Shown piece after piece: positions 57,413 to 64,000 of a stretch of 64,000 nt of DNA. Location: contig NZ_PDBS01000001.1 in NCBI RefSeq assembly GCF_002572525.1, positions 1,984,001 to 2,048,000 on the forward strand, read 5' to 3'. Positions within the stretch are counted from its first letter, which is position 1; every line of letters starts with the position of its first letter. A program made the position numbers and the translations under genes. Under the pieces are notes generated by a model, which saw nothing but the letters and a program-made list of their open reading frames with translations, ran no database searches and had not been told where the DNA came from. The stretch comes from Natrinema sp. CBA1119. GTDB taxonomy: Archaea; Halobacteriota; Halobacteria; Halobacteriales; Natrialbaceae.

Positions 57413-58645
57413 TCACTCGTACCGATAGCGCAACACGCCGCCGGCGACCGCCACGACGAGCCCGCCGGTCGCGAGGATTCCCAGCCCCGGCGCGTACGAG
57501 CCGGTGAGGTCGTACAGCATCCCGATCAGTACCGGGCCGAGGAAGCCGCCGATCTCGCCGACAGCGAAGATGAATCCCACGGCCGTGCCGGTCAGCCGCG
57601 CGCCGATCCCCTCGAGTTCCGGTGGAATGGCCCGAATGAGCGGCGACAGGCCGCCGAAACCGAAACCGGTGACGAGGACGCTTCCGAGAAGCACGAGCCC
57701 GAGGCCGCTCGAGAGCACGCCCGAAATTCCGAGACTAGCGACGAGCCCGCACACCATCAGGGCGGTGCGGCGAGCGCCCAGTCGGTCGGCGACCGCGGGG
57801 ACGGTCAGCACGCCGACGACGTTGGCGGCGACGAGCAGGCTCGTCGTCCGTCCCGCTCGATCCGGCGAGTAGCCCCGTGCCTCGAGCAGCGTCGGGAGCC
57901 ATCCCTGCATTCCGTGGGCGATCAGCAGATACATCGTCCCGATGACGACTACGAGCTGTAGTTCGCGGTGGGTGAGCACGAGCGCGAGATCCCGACGAAC
58001 GGCGGCGAGCGAGAGCGACGAGTCCGCCGCGTCGGCGTCGTTGGCCGCGCGATTTCGGGCGTCGATCCCCAACCGGCGAGCGACGACGAACCACAGGATG
58101 CCGTAGCCGACCGCGACGATCCCGCTCCAGAAGAACAGCTCGCGCCAGCCGCCCAGCAGCGGGCTCAGAATTGGCCGCCCGACGGCGAACGCGCCGGCCG
58201 TTCCCGCCGACGCGCCGACGAGATAGATCGAGGACGGGAAGCCGGTCTCGTCGGGCGGAAACAGCACGGAGACGAGTTTCGGCAGCCCGAAGGTGATGGC
58301 CGTCGCGCCGACGCCGATCAGCAGCGTCGCCGCGAGCAGCGACGGAAACCCGGCCGCGAAACTGCGCCCAATCTGGGCGACGCCGTAGATCAGGACGCCC
58401 GCCGCGAGGCTCCGACCTGGCCCGACGCGGTCGATGATCAGGCCCGTGAACAGCGCAATCGGGATGTAGGTCAGCGGGACCGCACCCGCGACGACGCCGG
58501 CCTGCGTGCCCGAGAGCCCGAGGTCGTCGATGATCGTCGTGAGGGACGCCGGCAGCGAGAACCAGATAAACATCAGGCAGGTGTAGCCGCCCGTCCCGAC
58601 CACGACGGCCGCGTACGCGCGACGCCGACTCATCCGGTCGTCCAT
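57413..58645 (-). CDS. MFS transporter
   Basis: This 410-residue protein starts MDDRMSRRRAYAAVVVG; ATG at 58633 is an alternative four codons later. About 12 helices are expected. LSGTQAGVVAGAVPLTYIPIALFTGLIIDRVGPGRS contains the MFS loop 2-3 motif (G-x-x-x-D-R-x-G). A central cytoplasmic loop (RRLGIDARNRAANDADAADS) separates the halves. It would move small anions or metabolites by proton or sodium coupling; the nearest bacterial relatives include nitrate and cyanate-type carriers. The substrate is not predictable. It is divergent from the PPOX gene, with 105 bp between starts. Confidence 0.86.
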   Translation of the reverse strand: MDDRMSRRRAYAAVVVGTGGYTCLMFIWFSLPASLTTIIDDLGLSGTQAGVVAGAVPLTYIPIALFTGLIIDRVGPGRSLAAGVLIYGVAQIGRSFAAGFPSLLAATLLIGVGATAITFGLPKLVSVLFPPDETGFPSSIYLVGASAGTAGAFAVGRPILSPLLGGWRELFFWSGIVAVGYGILWFVVARRLGIDARNRAANDADAADSSLSLAAVRRDLALVLTHRELQLVVVIGTMYLLIAHGMQGWLPTLLEARGYSPDRAGRTTSLLVAANVVGVLTVPAVADRLGARRTALMVCGLVASLGISGVLSSGLGLVLLGSVLVTGFGFGGLSPLIRAIPPELEGIGARLTGTAVGFIFAVGEIGGFLGPVLIGMLYDLTGSYAPGLGILATGGLVVAVAGGVLRYRYE

Positions 58646-58750
58646 CTGAACGTGGATGGGACGCGGTGCCTCGAGTAAGTTGGCTTCGCGGAACGACTGC
58701 CCGCAGTCCGCGGCCGCAGTTCTTTCCGCCCGTCTCTCGTCCGTCGTGCT

Positions 58751-59284
58751 ATGACGCCCGACGAACGCGCCTTCCTCGAGCGGGCCCGCGTCGGCTCGCT
58801 GGCGACGGTCGACGAGGAGAATCGCCCGCATGTGGTGCCGATCTGTTTCGCGCTCCTCGAGCGTCCACAGGTGGCGAGTCCGACGGCTGTGACGAATCGG
58901 ACGGCCTCGAGCGAGTCACGGAGCGCTGACGGCGGAGCCAACGGCCGAATCGTCTCGGCGATCGACGAGAAGCCGAAAGCGACCCGCGACCTCCGGCGTG
59001 TTCGGAATATTCGGACGAACCCGCAGGTGACGGTGCTCGTCGACCGCTATCGCGAGGACTGGTCGCGGCTCGCATGGGTTCAGGTTCGCGGTCGCGCGCG
59101 GATTCTCGAGCCTGAGGTCTCAGGACACCATTCAGCCGTGCACGCACTCGAGTCAAAGTACGACCAGTACGCGGCCCACGACCTCGACGAGCGGCCGATC
59201 GTTTCGATCCGCGTCGATCGAACCGTTTCGTGGGGCGCGCTCGAGGACCCCGAGGAGAGCGTCGAAGAGGAATGGCGGCCGTGA
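58751..59284 (+). CDS. PPOX-class F420-dependent oxidoreductase-like protein with an insert (TIGR03668-like)
   Basis: This 177-residue split-barrel flavin or F420-binding protein has ARVGSLATVDEENRPHVVPICFA at the N-terminus, then AIDEKPKATRDLRRVRNI and VTVLVDRYREDWSRLAWVQV, characteristic of the TIGR03668 group. Residues 37-63 (ERPQVASPTAVTNRTASSES and following) are a hydrophilic insertion where relatives run on directly. F420 or FMN use is family knowledge, not seen here. It ends three bases before the convergent ATPase stop. Confidence 0.8.
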   Translation: MTPDERAFLERARVGSLATVDEENRPHVVPICFALLERPQVASPTAVTNRTASSESRSADGGANGRIVSAIDEKPKATRDLRRVRNIRTNPQVTVLVDRYREDWSRLAWVQVRGRARILEPEVSGHHSAVHALESKYDQYAAHDLDERPIVSIRVDRTVSWGALEDPEESVEEEWRP

Positions 59285-59287
59285 CGG

Positions 59288-61813
59288 TCAGTCGTCGACG
59301 AGCGATCGCTCCGCGTTCCCGACGATGAGGAGGGTGCCGACCACGACGGCGACGGTCGTCACCAGCGGGTTCACGATGCCGAGGACGGCCGGCGGGATGG
59401 CGATCACGTTGTAGACGAACGCGAGCCCGAGGTTCTGCCTGATTCGGTTGCGTGCGGCCCGCGCCAGCGCGAACGCCCGCTCGACCGAAGCGAGGTCGTC
59501 GTCGACGATCGCCACGTCGGCCGCGTCGGCGGCGAGCGCGGTGCCGCTCCCCAGCGAGATACCCAGATCGGCCGCGGCGAGCGCGGGCGCGTCGTTCGTC
59601 CCGTCGCCGACCATCGCGACCCGATCGTCGCCTTTCATCCGCCTGACGGCCGCCGTCTTCCCGTCGGGCGAGACGCCGGCGAAGACGTGATCGACGCCCG
59701 AGTGCCGGTCGAAGACGTCGGCCGATGTCCCGTCGTCGCCGGTCAGGACCACGATATCGACCCCGTCCGCGTCCAGGGCTGCGATCGTCTCCTCCCACGC
59801 CTCGCGGGGTTCGTCGCCGACGATCACGACTCCTTCCGCCGCCCCGTCTCGGCCGACGACGACCGGGAGCCGACCCGCTGCTCGAGCGCGCTCGAGTCGC
59901 GCCTCGAGCGTCTCACCGAGCGTCCAGCCTCGCTCCCGGAAGAGGTCGGGATGGCCGACCAGCACCGTTCGACCGTCGACGGTTCCCTCGACGCCGGTCG
60001 CGTGGGTGTGGAAGTCACGGACCGTTCGGTCACCCGCCGCGGCCGCGCCGCCGTCCGCACGAGCCGACCCGCTCGCGTCGCCGTCGTCGCGATCGCCGCC
60101 CCCGTCGCCACCACCGCTTCCGTCGAACGCATCCGCGATCGCCGCCGCCGCCGGGTGGGCCGCGCGCCGCTCGAGGGCCGCGGCGGCCGCCAGGAGGTCG
60201 CCGGGCGCGTCGGCCTCGAGCACGGACATCTCGCCGGTCGTCAGCGTCCCGGTCTTGTCGAAGACGACGATGTCGATCGCGCGCAGGCGCTCGAAGATCG
60301 TCTCGTCGAAGACGACGATCCCGCGCTCGAGTGTCGACTCGAGGCTCGCCGCGACGGAGTACGACGTCGCGAAGCCGAGCGCCCACGGGCTCGCGACCAT
60401 GAGAGTCATGCAGACGGCCAGCGCGGTCGTCAGCCCGCTCGCACCGAGGAGGAGGGACCCCGCACCGACGACGACGGCTGCGGCGAGGACGATCGGCACG
60501 AGGGTCGCGGCGAGTTCGTCGCCCCGGCGCGTCACGCCGTGGTCCGCGCTCTGGACGTTCCAGACGATCCGCGTGAGCCGGTCGATGCTGCTGGTCGTCC
60601 GCTCGCCGACGTCGACGACAGCCGCGTCGGTCGTGACGACCGAGCCGCCGACTACGTCGTCGCCCTCGCGTTTCGTCACCGGGAGCGATTCCCCGGTCAC
60701 GACGGCCTCGTCGACCGCACACTCGCCCTCAGCGAGCGTCCCGTCGACGGGAACCCGCTCCCCCTCGCGGACGAGTACCCGATCGCCCGACTCGAGGTCG
60801 GCGACGGGAAGTTCGGTCGTGGAGCCGTCCGACGCGTACAGCCTGGCCGTGTCGACCTGCGAGACGGTGAGGTCGGTCAGTCGGTCCGTCGCGCGGCGTT
60901 TGACCGTCGCCTCGTAGTAGGTCGCGCCCATCACGATCGAGGCGACGACGATCGTCAGATCGAAGTAGAGATCGTTGCGTCCGAGTCCGGAGACGGCGAC
61001 GCTGTAGACGTACGCGCTGCAGATCGTCAGCGCCGCGAGCAGGTCCGTCGTCGGCCGTCGGAGTTTCAGGCTCACGTACGCGCCCCGCAGGAGCGGTCCA
61101 CCGGTCAGATAGAGGATCGCAGCCGTCATCACCAGAAACAGGGGCATGTACATCGGGCCGCTGAAGCCAGTAAAGGCGTCGTCGAACTGCGAGAGCGCGC
61201 CCCAGTCGGTGAAGTCGGTCAGAAACATCGGATAGAGGACGGCCAGAAACGGCAACAGGAGGAAGGAGCCGAAGACGACGCCGACCACGTACCGCATCTC
61301 GAGCATGTCGTCCGCGCGGCGCTTCCGGAGGCCGGACATCTCCCGCGAGCGCCGCGTTCCACCGGTCTCGTCGTCGGCCGTCGCGTCCTCGCGCAGGTAC
61401 GCCGTGTAGCCGACCGTGCTCAGCGCGTCCTCAAGCGCGTCCGTCGAAACCCGCTCCGGCTCGTGGTCGACCCGGACCGTCTCCGTGACGTAACTCGCCT
61501 CGGCGTCGCTCACGCCGGCTTGGTCCTCCGCGACGGCCTCGAGGAACGCCTCGCAGGTCGCGGAGTGCATCCCGTCGACTCGGAAGAAGGTGCGGACGGT
61601 TTCGTCTCGATCGGTATCGTCCGTACCGCCGTCGGTCATGTCACCGCTGTCGGTCCCGCTATCGCCGTCGCCCGCGCCGAACTCGGCGGCGACGTCGCGA
61701 CAGCCGGTCGAACAGAAATCACTCACCGCAGACTCGCCGACCGTCTCCGAGAGCGGCGAGCCACACAGCCGACAGCGGTCGCGCCGGTCGTCGCCCGCGC
61801 GTCGATTGCTCAC
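59288..61813 (-). CDS. P1B-type heavy-metal ATPase with atypical metal motifs
   Basis: This 841-residue pump has all P-type landmarks: TGES (373-376), DKTGT (D519), the nucleotide domain and MVGDGTNDAPALAAADLG. The N-terminus has four Cys (C14, C17, C34, C38) in CRLCGSP and DFCSTGC, like CcoI/FixI copper pumps. The HMA domain follows, with GMHSATC (81-87) in place of GMxCxxC. In the membrane the usual CPC/CPH/SPC motif reads SPW (475-477, MVASPWALGFATS). With these ligands lost, transported ion or even transport mode is uncertain. A Gly/Asp/Ala-rich insert lies at about 564-596. The gene appears monocistronic. Confidence 0.86.
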   Translation of the reverse strand: MSNRRAGDDRRDRCRLCGSPLSETVGESAVSDFCSTGCRDVAAEFGAGDGDSGTDSGDMTDGGTDDTDRDETVRTFFRVDGMHSATCEAFLEAVAEDQAGVSDAEASYVTETVRVDHEPERVSTDALEDALSTVGYTAYLREDATADDETGGTRRSREMSGLRKRRADDMLEMRYVVGVVFGSFLLLPFLAVLYPMFLTDFTDWGALSQFDDAFTGFSGPMYMPLFLVMTAAILYLTGGPLLRGAYVSLKLRRPTTDLLAALTICSAYVYSVAVSGLGRNDLYFDLTIVVASIVMGATYYEATVKRRATDRLTDLTVSQVDTARLYASDGSTTELPVADLESGDRVLVREGERVPVDGTLAEGECAVDEAVVTGESLPVTKREGDDVVGGSVVTTDAAVVDVGERTTSSIDRLTRIVWNVQSADHGVTRRGDELAATLVPIVLAAAVVVGAGSLLLGASGLTTALAVCMTLMVASPWALGFATSYSVAASLESTLERGIVVFDETIFERLRAIDIVVFDKTGTLTTGEMSVLEADAPGDLLAAAAALERRAAHPAAAAIADAFDGSGGGDGGGDRDDGDASGSARADGGAAAAGDRTVRDFHTHATGVEGTVDGRTVLVGHPDLFRERGWTLGETLEARLERARAAGRLPVVVGRDGAAEGVVIVGDEPREAWEETIAALDADGVDIVVLTGDDGTSADVFDRHSGVDHVFAGVSPDGKTAAVRRMKGDDRVAMVGDGTNDAPALAAADLGISLGSGTALAADAADVAIVDDDLASVERAFALARAARNRIRQNLGLAFVYNVIAIPPAVLGIVNPLVTTVAVVVGTLLIVGNAERSLVDD

Positions 61814-61894
61814 GGTAGTGACTGCGGGTTCGACGGCAATAATGGTGGTCGATTCCGATGGCCTCGTTGTCAGCCGGCGGCCCGCCTCGCTCTC

Positions 61895-63025
61895 TCAGGT
61901 CGTGTCCAGATCGAGTCGGGAGAACGTCCACGACGCGATCGAACTCGACTCGAGGTCGATCTCGTCGCCGAGATTCCGCGCGAGGAGCGTCCGAGAGGTC
62001 GGCTGGATCAGCGCGGACAGCGGGAATCGGGTATCGGGGTAGAACCGGAACCGGAGCGGTGCGGGCAGCGTTTCCCCGAACGCCTCGACGTAGTTTCGGT
62101 CCGCACAGTCGCCGAGCGCCGAGACGAGCAGGCGGTTGAGCGTCGCAGGTTCCGATTCGACCGTTCGAGGGAGCGTGTCGATGATTCGGGCGTACTCGTC
62201 CCCGCTCGAGACGACGAGCGCGGCGATCGGGTGACCGTCCCGCCGGGCGACGTAGGCCGCGTAGGAGTGTACGGGGTTGTCGAACCGCCAGCGATAGAAC
62301 GCCGCAGTCCGGTTCGTGTGGATCGCTTCGGGAATCGACCGTCGATAGATCGCCGCGAGCGTCTCTGCCGGCGGCGTCTCGTAGTACTCGACTTCGAGTT
62401 CGGAATCGGATTCGACGAGCAACCGATCGCTGGCACGCTGGGAGGTCGCGATGGCGTCCTCGAGCGTGTCCGTGACGGCGGTGGCCGGACCGTCGTCAGT
62501 CGGCTGGGCGTCAGTAACGTCTCTCCTCGGCCCGGCGTTGATCCGGTCCCCAAGGGCGCTGATGGGGTTTTGTGGCCGGTAGTAGGCCGGCACCGTCCCG
62601 ATCTCCCGCCAGCCGTGCGCCAGGTTGCCGGGCTTCGAGTTCTCGTTCGGGAAATTGAAGAAAAACGACGGTTCCCCGTCGGTGTAGCGCTCGATGGCCC
62701 GTTCGTTCATGCGACCGAACAGGCCGCGCCCGCGATGATCCGGGTGAACCATCGTATCGCAGGGCTGGAACGCGGACCGGACGACCCCGCCGATGCGCAT
62801 CTCCTGGGCGAAAAACGACCGAAACCCGACTGGGACGCCGTCCTCGATCGCCACGAGGATCGGGACGTGATCGACGTACGGGTTCTCGCTGAACTTCCAG
62901 CGAAACCAGTCCGCGTTCCGCTGGTGGCCGAACACTGATTCGTACAGTGACAGGAACGCCGATCGGTCATCGGATTCGAACGCGCGGACGGTGTATCTCG
63001 TCGCCGTTCGTTTGCGTGTACTCAT
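61895..63025 (-). CDS. GNAT family N-acetyltransferase, two-domain form
   Basis: This 376-residue protein starts MSTRKRTATRYTVRAFESDD; an in-frame extension of 137 codons upstream is rejected because it lies in repeat-rich intergenic DNA. The N-terminal GNAT domain (1-155) holds CDTMVHPDHRGRGLFGRM, the acetyl-CoA loop R/Q-x-x-G-x-G/A. The second half (about 190-376) is also GNAT-like (YRWRFDNPVHSYAAYVARRDG). The domain order resembles enzymes that acetylate or lipidate exopolysaccharide or peptides. The substrate is unknown. It has no signal peptide. It is 81 bp upstream of the ATPase on the same strand, so a shared transcript is possible. Confidence 0.85.
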   Translation of the reverse strand: MSTRKRTATRYTVRAFESDDRSAFLSLYESVFGHQRNADWFRWKFSENPYVDHVPILVAIEDGVPVGFRSFFAQEMRIGGVVRSAFQPCDTMVHPDHRGRGLFGRMNERAIERYTDGEPSFFFNFPNENSKPGNLAHGWREIGTVPAYYRPQNPISALGDRINAGPRRDVTDAQPTDDGPATAVTDTLEDAIATSQRASDRLLVESDSELEVEYYETPPAETLAAIYRRSIPEAIHTNRTAAFYRWRFDNPVHSYAAYVARRDGHPIAALVVSSGDEYARIIDTLPRTVESEPATLNRLLVSALGDCADRNYVEAFGETLPAPLRFRFYPDTRFPLSALIQPTSRTLLARNLGDEIDLESSSIASWTFSRLDLDTT

Positions 63026-63265
63026 GGTGGTGGCCGTTTCACGGCTGTCTGCAGGTCGACCGAGAGATGTCCCGCAATGCGGTCGTGATAATCTGCTATT
63101 CCCGTCGGAGTGGAATGGTGGTTTGCCCTGAATACGCCGATCCGACAGGTCGTGAATTACTCGATTGATTCGACTAGTAATCGGTCCGCTCGAGCCGACG
63201 AACAGCGGATCTCGAGCGGTCAAGAACTCGATACGATCGTCGCTCCATCCGTCTCGAGACTCGGC

Positions 63266-63325
63266 GTTCCGTCGATCGCACTCCGATCGGTCGTATTCCG
63301 ATTGGTCGTATTCCGGTCGATCGTG
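63266..63325. repeat. 15-bp tandem repeat, four units
   Basis: Units of about 15 bp (TTCCGATCGGTCGTA type) follow each other at 63266-63280, 63281-63295, 63296-63310 and 63311-63325, with a few substitutions. They lie in the 316-bp gap 63026-63341 between the GNAT start and the beta-propeller gene's stop. One frame would read a degenerate five-residue repeat (DRPEY, DQSEY, DRSEC), but no gene there is supported. The rest of the gap shows no other feature. Confidence 0.6.
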
Positions 63326-63341
63326 CGGTACTCGATCGGCC

Positions 63342-64000
63342 TCACCAACGCTCGGCGACAGTCCCGTCCTCGCCGACCGCGACCGCCCGCTCGCCGTCCG
63401 CATCGACCGAGACGGCCAGCAGCGACTCGGGTGCACGCGTGTCGACCTCTTCCCACTCGGCCTCGACCCGCTCGTGGATCACTCCGTCCGCGTCGCAGAC
63501 GATCGTTTCCCCCTCGCGGCGAGCGATGCCACAGATAGCTTCCTCGCCGACCCGCTCGGGCGTCCACGTCGAGCCGCCGTAGCGGTGGACGACGCCATCG
63601 TCGGCGCTCACCAGACAGTCGCCCCGCCCCAGCGTCGCGAGGTTCTCGAGCGTCCCGCCGGCCCCGACGGGCCCGATGCGATCGAAGGAATCGCCGCCGT
63701 CAGTCGTCTCGAAGACAGCATCGTTCGTATCGCAGCAGTAGCCAATCGACGCGTCGGCGAGGGCGATTCCGCTCAGGCTCGAGCCGCTGCCGGGTGTGAC
63801 GGGCTCGTCCCACGAACACTCGTCGTCGCGATAGCGCCCGCGGAGGACTTCGCCGGAGCCGTTGATCAGCAGTATCGTTTCGTCGCCGTTCGGACCGGCG
63901 ACGGCGACTCCCGGCCAGTTGTCGGTAATTCCCGCCGGGGCCGAGTAGTCGGTGTGACGGCCGGTATCGGCCTCGAGCCGGCCGACCGCGCCGCTATCGC
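63342..64000 (-). CDS. Beta-propeller-like protein, 5' end outside the window
   Basis: The minus-strand frame is open from the window edge to the stop at 63342 (219 full codons). Visible sequence has repeated blades: GVAVAGPNGDETILLINGSG, IALADASIGYCCDTND, VFETTDGGDSFDRIGPVGAGG and LLAVSVDADGERAVAVGEDG. The DGGDSFDRIG stretch is a BNR/Ycf48-type Asp-box. The protein ends with DGTVAERW. No signal peptide can be judged since the start is missing. Function is not predictable from blades alone. Confidence 0.72.
   Translation of the reverse strand, partial: DSGAVGRLEADTGRHTDYSAPAGITDNWPGVAVAGPNGDETILLINGSGEVLRGRYRDDECSWDEPVTPGSGSSLSGIALADASIGYCCDTNDAVFETTDGGDSFDRIGPVGAGGTLENLATLGRGDCLVSADDGVVHRYGGSTWTPERVGEEAICGIARREGETIVCDADGVIHERVEAEWEEVDTRAPESLLAVSVDADGERAVAVGEDGTVAERW

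Noticed and set aside
59687..62938. A 1083-codon open frame on the plus strand opposite the P1B ATPase and GNAT genes
   Set aside because: It is a mirror frame of high-GC coding DNA. The minus strand carries full P-type ATPase and GNAT motifs, while this frame is Arg-rich and has no recognisable domain.
63026..63436. N-terminal extension of the GNAT protein
   Set aside because: It would overlap the end of the beta-propeller gene and consists of 15-bp repeat translation and basic low-complexity sequence.
1..64000. CRISPR array, prophage, integrase, rRNA or complete insertion sequence
   Set aside because: No regularly spaced repeats of 28-37 bp, no transposase or integrase motifs, and no rRNA-like sequence were found in either strand.

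Overview
The window is chromosomal DNA of a haloarchaeon, probably from the Natrialbales (Natrinema/Haloterrigena-like; the genus is an inference). The predicted proteins are strongly acidic, GC content is high, and many genes belong to families known mainly from Halobacteria: HalOD1, DUF7093, DUF5611, DUF7123, a PitA-type chlorite dismutase/monooxygenase fusion, a PCD variant with an N-terminal Cys pair, and a bacterio-opsin-activator-type HTH protein. The information-processing genes are archaeal: class I lysyl-tRNA synthetase, rpS19e, the PDCD5-like DNA-binding protein, eIF-5A and archaeal UMP kinase. Several mRNAs look leaderless, with a TATA-like box about 25-35 bp before the ATG.

Layout. 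1-11.6 kb: zinc-ribbon protein (cut by the window edge), DUF5611, coproheme-decarboxylase-like PitA, a PadR regulator, an intramembrane protease, the overlapping pair pyrH-lysS, a CapA-like protein, a candidate structured RNA, and a MoaE fusion. 11.6-20.7 kb: an 84-bp MITE-like element, a second intramembrane protease, thiL, rps19e-PDCD5-PP-loop ATPase, a histidine kinase, hisS, DoxX, a zinc-knuckle miniprotein and a sulfatase. 20.7-32.2 kb: a JAMM desampylase overlapping a BtuF-like protein, an HTH activator, a HalOD1 protein, two different MoeA genes (one fused to a substrate-binding domain), MATE, beta-lactamase-like and DedA genes, and a pair of inverted dispersed repeats. 32.2-44.4 kb: Hsp20, an ABC1/UbiB kinase, an asparagine-synthase-like protein beside an enolase-superfamily protein, eIF-5A overlapping agmatinase, NUDIX, an antitoxin-like miniprotein, quinone reductase, a luciferase-like oxidoreductase and aconitase. 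44.4-64 kb: dUTPase, small membrane proteins, a multidomain histidine kinase, 6-phosphogluconate dehydrogenase, HalOD1, a lipoprotein, PCD, a predicted modification-dependent HNH nuclease convergent with a predicted PD-(D/E)XK nuclease, a DCC/lipase-maturation-factor pair, an MFS carrier, a PPOX protein, an unusual P1B-type ATPase, a GNAT protein and part of a beta-propeller-like protein.

Functional links. Molybdenum cofactor synthesis is represented three times (MoaE fusion and two MoeA). eIF-5A and agmatinase are translationally coupled, which fits hypusination that draws on agmatine. JAMM and BtuF-like genes overlap by four bases, as do pyrH and lysS. Most of the window is ordinary core genome. 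The less expected parts are the non-coding elements (a four-copy dispersed repeat with a conserved terminal hairpin, a two-hairpin RNA candidate before moaE, a MITE, several tandem and inverted repeats), the two facing nuclease genes at 52-55 kb, and a heavy-metal-type ATPase that has lost its usual metal-binding cysteines. No CRISPR array, tRNA, rRNA, integrase or transposase gene was found.
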